Source of the DNA: Montifringilla adamsi
Taxonomy: Eukaryota; Chordata; Aves; Passeriformes; Passeridae
Assembly (NCBI GenBank): GCA_017590115.1
Contig: JAGGNK010008559.1
Location: forward strand, 4,581,888 to 4,645,887
Reading direction: 5' to 3'
Length of the DNA: 64,000 nucleotides
Shown: positions 60,853-64,000 of the stretch, piece by piece
How the letters are laid out: the number at the start of each line of letters is the position of its first letter
Position numbering within the stretch: the first letter of the stretch is position 1
Position numbers and translations under genes: made by a program
Notes under the pieces: model-generated
What the model saw: the letters and a program-made list of their open reading frames with translations, nothing else
What the model was told of the DNA's origin: nothing
The model's database searches: none

Positions 60853-61106
60853 AGGACACGAGGGAATGGCATGAAGCTGTCAGGGGAGGTTTAAGCTGTT
60901 TCTTCACCCAGAGGTGGTGGGACCCTGGAAGAGACTCCCCAGGCCAGTGATCACAGCACCAAGCCTGACAGAGTTCAAGAAGCATTTGGACAATGCTCTC
61001 AGGCACGTGGTGTGATTCTTGAGGTGTCCTGTGCAGGGCCAGGAACTGGATTTAGATGATCCTTGTACGTCACTCCCAACTCAGGATATTCTGTGATTCT
61101 GTGATC

Positions 61107-61850
61107 TGATTGATTCGTAGGAATGTAATTACTTGGTTTAGCCAAGAATTAAATAATGACATTTTCTCTGGCCAGTACAGAGCTTCTGAACTCTTCAGAG
61201 AATTTTCTGCCTTAGGAAGATGAGGCTTTTTAAGACTGAATTTATTGTATTGAAGTTTTTGTGCCTAAATGAAGCCATCAGCTTTTGAAGTCTATGTAAT
61301 CTTGACCTGCTTCTTGGCCAGGAACCAAGCAGCACTACCAGTCATTTCAGGGCTTCTTCAATTTTAGCTTTCCCTGATACAATTTTCTCTTTCTCTGTAT
61401 TATTTAGCAGCTTACTGCCATATCCTAATGGGGTCATCTAATGTTGATGTCTAAACTTGAATGGGATCAATCTAGGCTATGACATGCAACAATTCAAACT
61501 TGCAAAGTTCCAAAAGGTCAGACACACCTAAACTTGAGTATTTTGTCTTCATTAGTTCTGAAGGCTAAGAGTCCCCAGATGGATCTCTGTTCTTACACAA
61601 GCAGTGGAATTCCAGAATTTCTATTTTGGTGAAGAAAAGCTGAAATTTTCTGGCTTTTTCCATCCCTGCTTACCGTCTGTCACCAGACCATCTTTCCTAC
61701 ATATCTTTTATGAAGTACAACTGAATTTTGGTATCACATAGAATACATTCCCACTTCTCATTATTGGGTATTTTCCCTTGTGGTCCTTTTTTTAGTTGTC
61801 TAAATCCTGCTACTGACTTTAATAATTAAACTGTTACAAGTGGGTATCCG
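61107..61850. other. Unassigned sequence
   Basis: Nothing recognised after the CR1 tail. Confidence 0.45.
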
Positions 61851-62029
61851 ATGTTATTTTTTTTACAAATACTGATAAACAAAAATCTGATGTCCACACC
61901 CAAGTATGGATAAGAAAGGATATTTTGACTTTTTTACTAATGTTATTTTTTTTTACAAATACTGATAAACAAAAAATATGATGTCCACACCCAAGTATGG
62001 ATAAGAAAGGATATTTTGACTTTTTTACT
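61851..62029 (+). repeat. Tandem duplication of an about 90-bp unit
   Basis: Unit 1 is 61851-61939 and unit 2 is 61940-62029. Both begin ATGTTATTTTTTTT and run to TTGACTTTTTTACT. They differ only in homopolymer lengths and one or two bases near AAAATCTGATG versus AAAATATGATG. The event looks recent. The unit has no recognised function. Confidence 0.95.
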
Positions 62030-63054
62030 GATTCACTACATAAATTTCATTAATCAGTAAATCACACAGTATGAAGCAGAATTTTTATGAAACATGTGAG
62101 TAACCTTTTTATATATACTACAAAATGCCAAATGTATTTTTATGGAGAAATTGAAAGGTGTCAATTTGTAACACATGCTGAAATGTAAAAATTCAAGACT
62201 CTTCTGCAAGTATTTTGCATATAATAAAAATCTGCCTCTTAGATCTTCCTTTTACAATGACATCAGTGGGGTATCTGAGCCCTGGGCTTGTGTATGATTG
62301 ATTCAGTTGTCACAGTGAATGGTTAAAAAAACACCACCAAAGAGTGCAAGGCATCTGATGAAGAGTTACTGAACTGGGAGAAGAACAAAGGGAAAGTAAA
62401 AACTTTAGTTCTCCAAGAGTGAAGTAAATACATTTGCTGACAACTTTATGCAAAACACGTAGAAGGAGCAAAATCATTTCTAGAGATGTTACAAAATCTA
62501 AAGAATACATGAAAGCATTTTGTGTGATGATGTGTTTATTAAAGATTGTGAATTCTGGAGAAGTGATCCATCTAACAAAGAGAAAGCAATGCTATGCAGA
62601 CATTAGAAACAAAAGGGAAGTATCCTTCTTGAAGAGTGGCAGGCCATCAAGGAAAGATACTTCCCAGTGAAGTGCTAACAGATGTAACAGATGAGACTCT
62701 ATCAGCTGAAAGTTACACAAACTACAAAAAAGTGGATTTCAACATTGTCTCATGCATAAGTTCTTACCTGCAAAATAGTGCTTGGCATAGATTGCATAAA
62801 TATGCAGCTAAGGGAGACAGAAAAATTCATGGCACCCTCCCAGCAGACATCTTTAAATGTGCCTTGTGTTTGTTGAACAAAGAAATCTTAATGTTGAAGT
62901 AAAGATTATGGAAATGCTGCATCCATAATTGTGGGAGGAGAGCAGTCAGGCTCTTACTTAATGTAGTGACTTGCTTTCAAGAAACGTTGAATATTCCCAG
63001 CACCCTTTGACCTGTGATTGCTCAGAAATTTTTTAAATCATTGTTCAGAAACAA
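62030..63054. other. Unassigned sequence
   Basis: No gene recognised. Overlapping frames at 62434-62670 and 62636-62902 have no identifiable domain. Confidence 0.45.
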
Positions 63055-63689
63055 TGCCCTGGTTCCAGCCAGGACAGGGTTAATTTTTGCAGTGTCCAGG
63101 AGTGGGATATGGCCAGGACCCAGAGGATATTCTATGCCACCTGGCATCATTTTCAGGGGGAACAGGGGAAGAGCTCCCTTACAGTTTGGGGCAGAGGGCT
63201 GTGGTTGGGTATTGTCAGGCTCCACTTGCTATACTGGTGAGCATTTGCGTGTGATTCTCACCCCCACCCCTCACGCTTTTGTTATTAATATTGTTGCTGT
63301 TGCTGTTTATTTTCTTATTTCATTGCTGCTTCCAGTAAGTTGTTCTTATCTCAACACATGACCTTTTCCTTTTCTGCCTCCAGTTCTCCTGTCCATCCTG
63401 CTGCAGGGAGAGAGTGAGAGGGATGGCTGAGTGAGAGGAATGGCTGAGTGAGAGGGATGGCTGAGTGAGAGGAATGGCTGAGTGAGAGGGATGGCTGAGT
63501 GAGAGGAATGGCTGAGTGAGAGGGATGGCTGAGGGAGAGGAATGGCTGAGTGAGAGGGATGGCTGAGTGAGAGGGATGGGTGAGTGAGAGGGATGGCCAA
63601 GTGAAAGGGAGCGGGAGTGAGCAGCGCATGGTTTGGAGCGGTTTCAGCGGGAACACTAAACTGGAGGATACCACCCTTAAACCATGACA
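63055..63689 (+). mobile_element. Solo LTR with internal minisatellite, plus strand
   Basis: It starts TGCCCTGGTTCCAGCCAGGA and ends ATACCACCCTTAAACCATGACA. Landmarks match the LTR at 59491: CAGGGTTAATTTTTGCAGTG, GGCCAGGACCCAGAGGATATTC, TTTGTTATTAATATTGTTGCTG, TTGTTCTTATCTCAACACATG and AGCGCATGGTTTGGAGCGG. Flanks AACAA and GCCAT do not form a duplication. The 17-bp array at 63411-63609 lies in the R/U5-side region. It is missing from the 59491 copy and from the 2160 copy. Confidence 0.8.
63411..63609 (+). repeat. 17-bp minisatellite (11 units) inside an LTR
   Basis: The core ATGGCTGAGTGAGAGGG/A starts at 63423 and recurs every 17 bp to 63593. The last base alternates G, A, G, A through most of the array, giving a 34-bp higher-order unit; the final units drift (ATGGGTG, ATGGCCAA). 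A 17-bp unit shifts frame each repeat, so three units give a 17-residue protein period. This explains the artificial Ser/His/Pro-rich minus-strand frames at 63346-63764. Confidence 0.95.
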
Positions 63690-64000
63690 GCCATGAAGCA
63701 CTTTTTGATAAAAGTTACTTTCCACAGCTGATTTCTTTTTGGCTGTGAGTTGTAAAGGATCCACTCTTCAGCCAGAGTACAGACCAAGAGATAGATACCA
63801 TTGTTGGATTAAGCCCTTTTCTTGACCTAGAGATAGGGCAACTGAGGGGTGTTTTAAAAACTTTTATTCCAGTTTCAGTCTCATGAGAAGGCTGAGACAA
63901 TACAGATGTTATAATTCACACCATCACAATCAGAAGCCAACTATTTTAATTACAATACACTATAAGTGTTTCTGGCCTATCAGCTTTAGCCACACCATGG
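63690..64000. other. Unassigned sequence to window end
   Basis: Nothing recognised. Confidence 0.45.

Larger units (their letters stand above)
59425..61106 (+). mobile_element. CR1 LINE copy interrupted by two LTRs, plus strand
   Basis: CR1 sequence occurs in three pieces in order. 59425-59490 has CTTCACCTTGAGTATTATG, then GGCACCACAATGTAAG. 59937-60143 has GTCCAAAGCAGGGC, GGAGAAGAGGCTGAGG and GGGAAAGAGGAGGGGCAGGCAC. 60853-61106 has GGACACGAGGGAATGGC, GGGGAGGTTTAAGCTG, CCAAGCCTGACAGAGTTCAAG and the tail ATTCTGTGATTCTGTGAT at 61089-61106. The pieces join into one CR1 3' end of the subfamily whose tail resembles that of the SINEs here. The two interruptions are the LTRs at 59491 and 60144. Confidence 0.85.

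Noticed and set aside
63411..63609. Regular direct repeats that could suggest a CRISPR array
   Set aside because: Units are contiguous with no unique spacers, and the context is a vertebrate LTR.
63351..63764. Repetitive Ser/His/Pro-rich minus-strand protein of 137 residues
   Set aside because: Produced by the 17-bp minisatellite being read in rotating frames; not a real antifreeze- or mucin-like protein.

Overview
The window looks like AT-rich nuclear DNA from a passerine bird (songbird group), either a gene desert or the inside of a very large intron. The evidence is its repeats. There are several CR1 LINE 3' ends with the avian ATTCTRTG-type tail. Two short elements join a tRNA-Ile-like head to a CR1-type tail, the layout of the passerine SINE TguSINE1. 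There is also a dense set of endogenous retroviral LTRs of kinds common in songbird genomes. I recognise no protein-coding host gene. All open reading frames starting with ATG are short and either fall in repeats or look like chance. No CRISPR array, operon, origin or prokaryotic feature is present.

Layout. 430-2585: a minus-strand, internally deleted ERVL-like provirus with two dissimilar LTRs, a PBS-like site and a near-perfect 5-bp target duplication. 2591-14071: almost repeat-free AT-rich DNA with a TG/TA microsatellite and a 38-nt poly(T). 14072-14647: a TguSINE1-like SINE split by a 427-bp insertion. That insertion matches 15658-16084 exactly as far as I can read, and a perfect 20-bp duplication flanks it. 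16853-17376 and 19600-19935: two ERVL-type LTR remnants. 20040-41177: a long stretch with no recognised element, one CNE-like block and one weak exon candidate. 41184-41742: a solo LTR with a 6-bp duplication. 43479-43646: an exon-like open segment between good splice sites. 43939-44070: a second SINE. 45734-46532: two adjacent CR1 fragments of different age. 48855-49026: a piece of CR1 endonuclease. 54404-54915: an intact solo LTR with a 4-bp duplication. 55007-55545: two head-to-head CR1 fragments. 57488-58560: a long ERVL-type LTR. 58775-59110: a candidate conserved noncoding element. 59243-61106: a CR1 copy broken by two LTRs. 61851-62029: a tandem duplication. 63055-63689: an LTR carrying an expanded 17-bp minisatellite.

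The elements record layered insertion rather than cooperating genes. Target-duplication lengths of 4, 5 and 6 bp suggest that three integrase types (ERV1-, ERVL- and ERVK-like) have been active here. The strongest anomaly is the 427-bp templated insertion at 14124-14550, because empty site, duplicated target and probable donor are all visible within 2 kb. Family names come from memory of avian repeat consensus sequences. They need a RepeatMasker/Repbase search to confirm.
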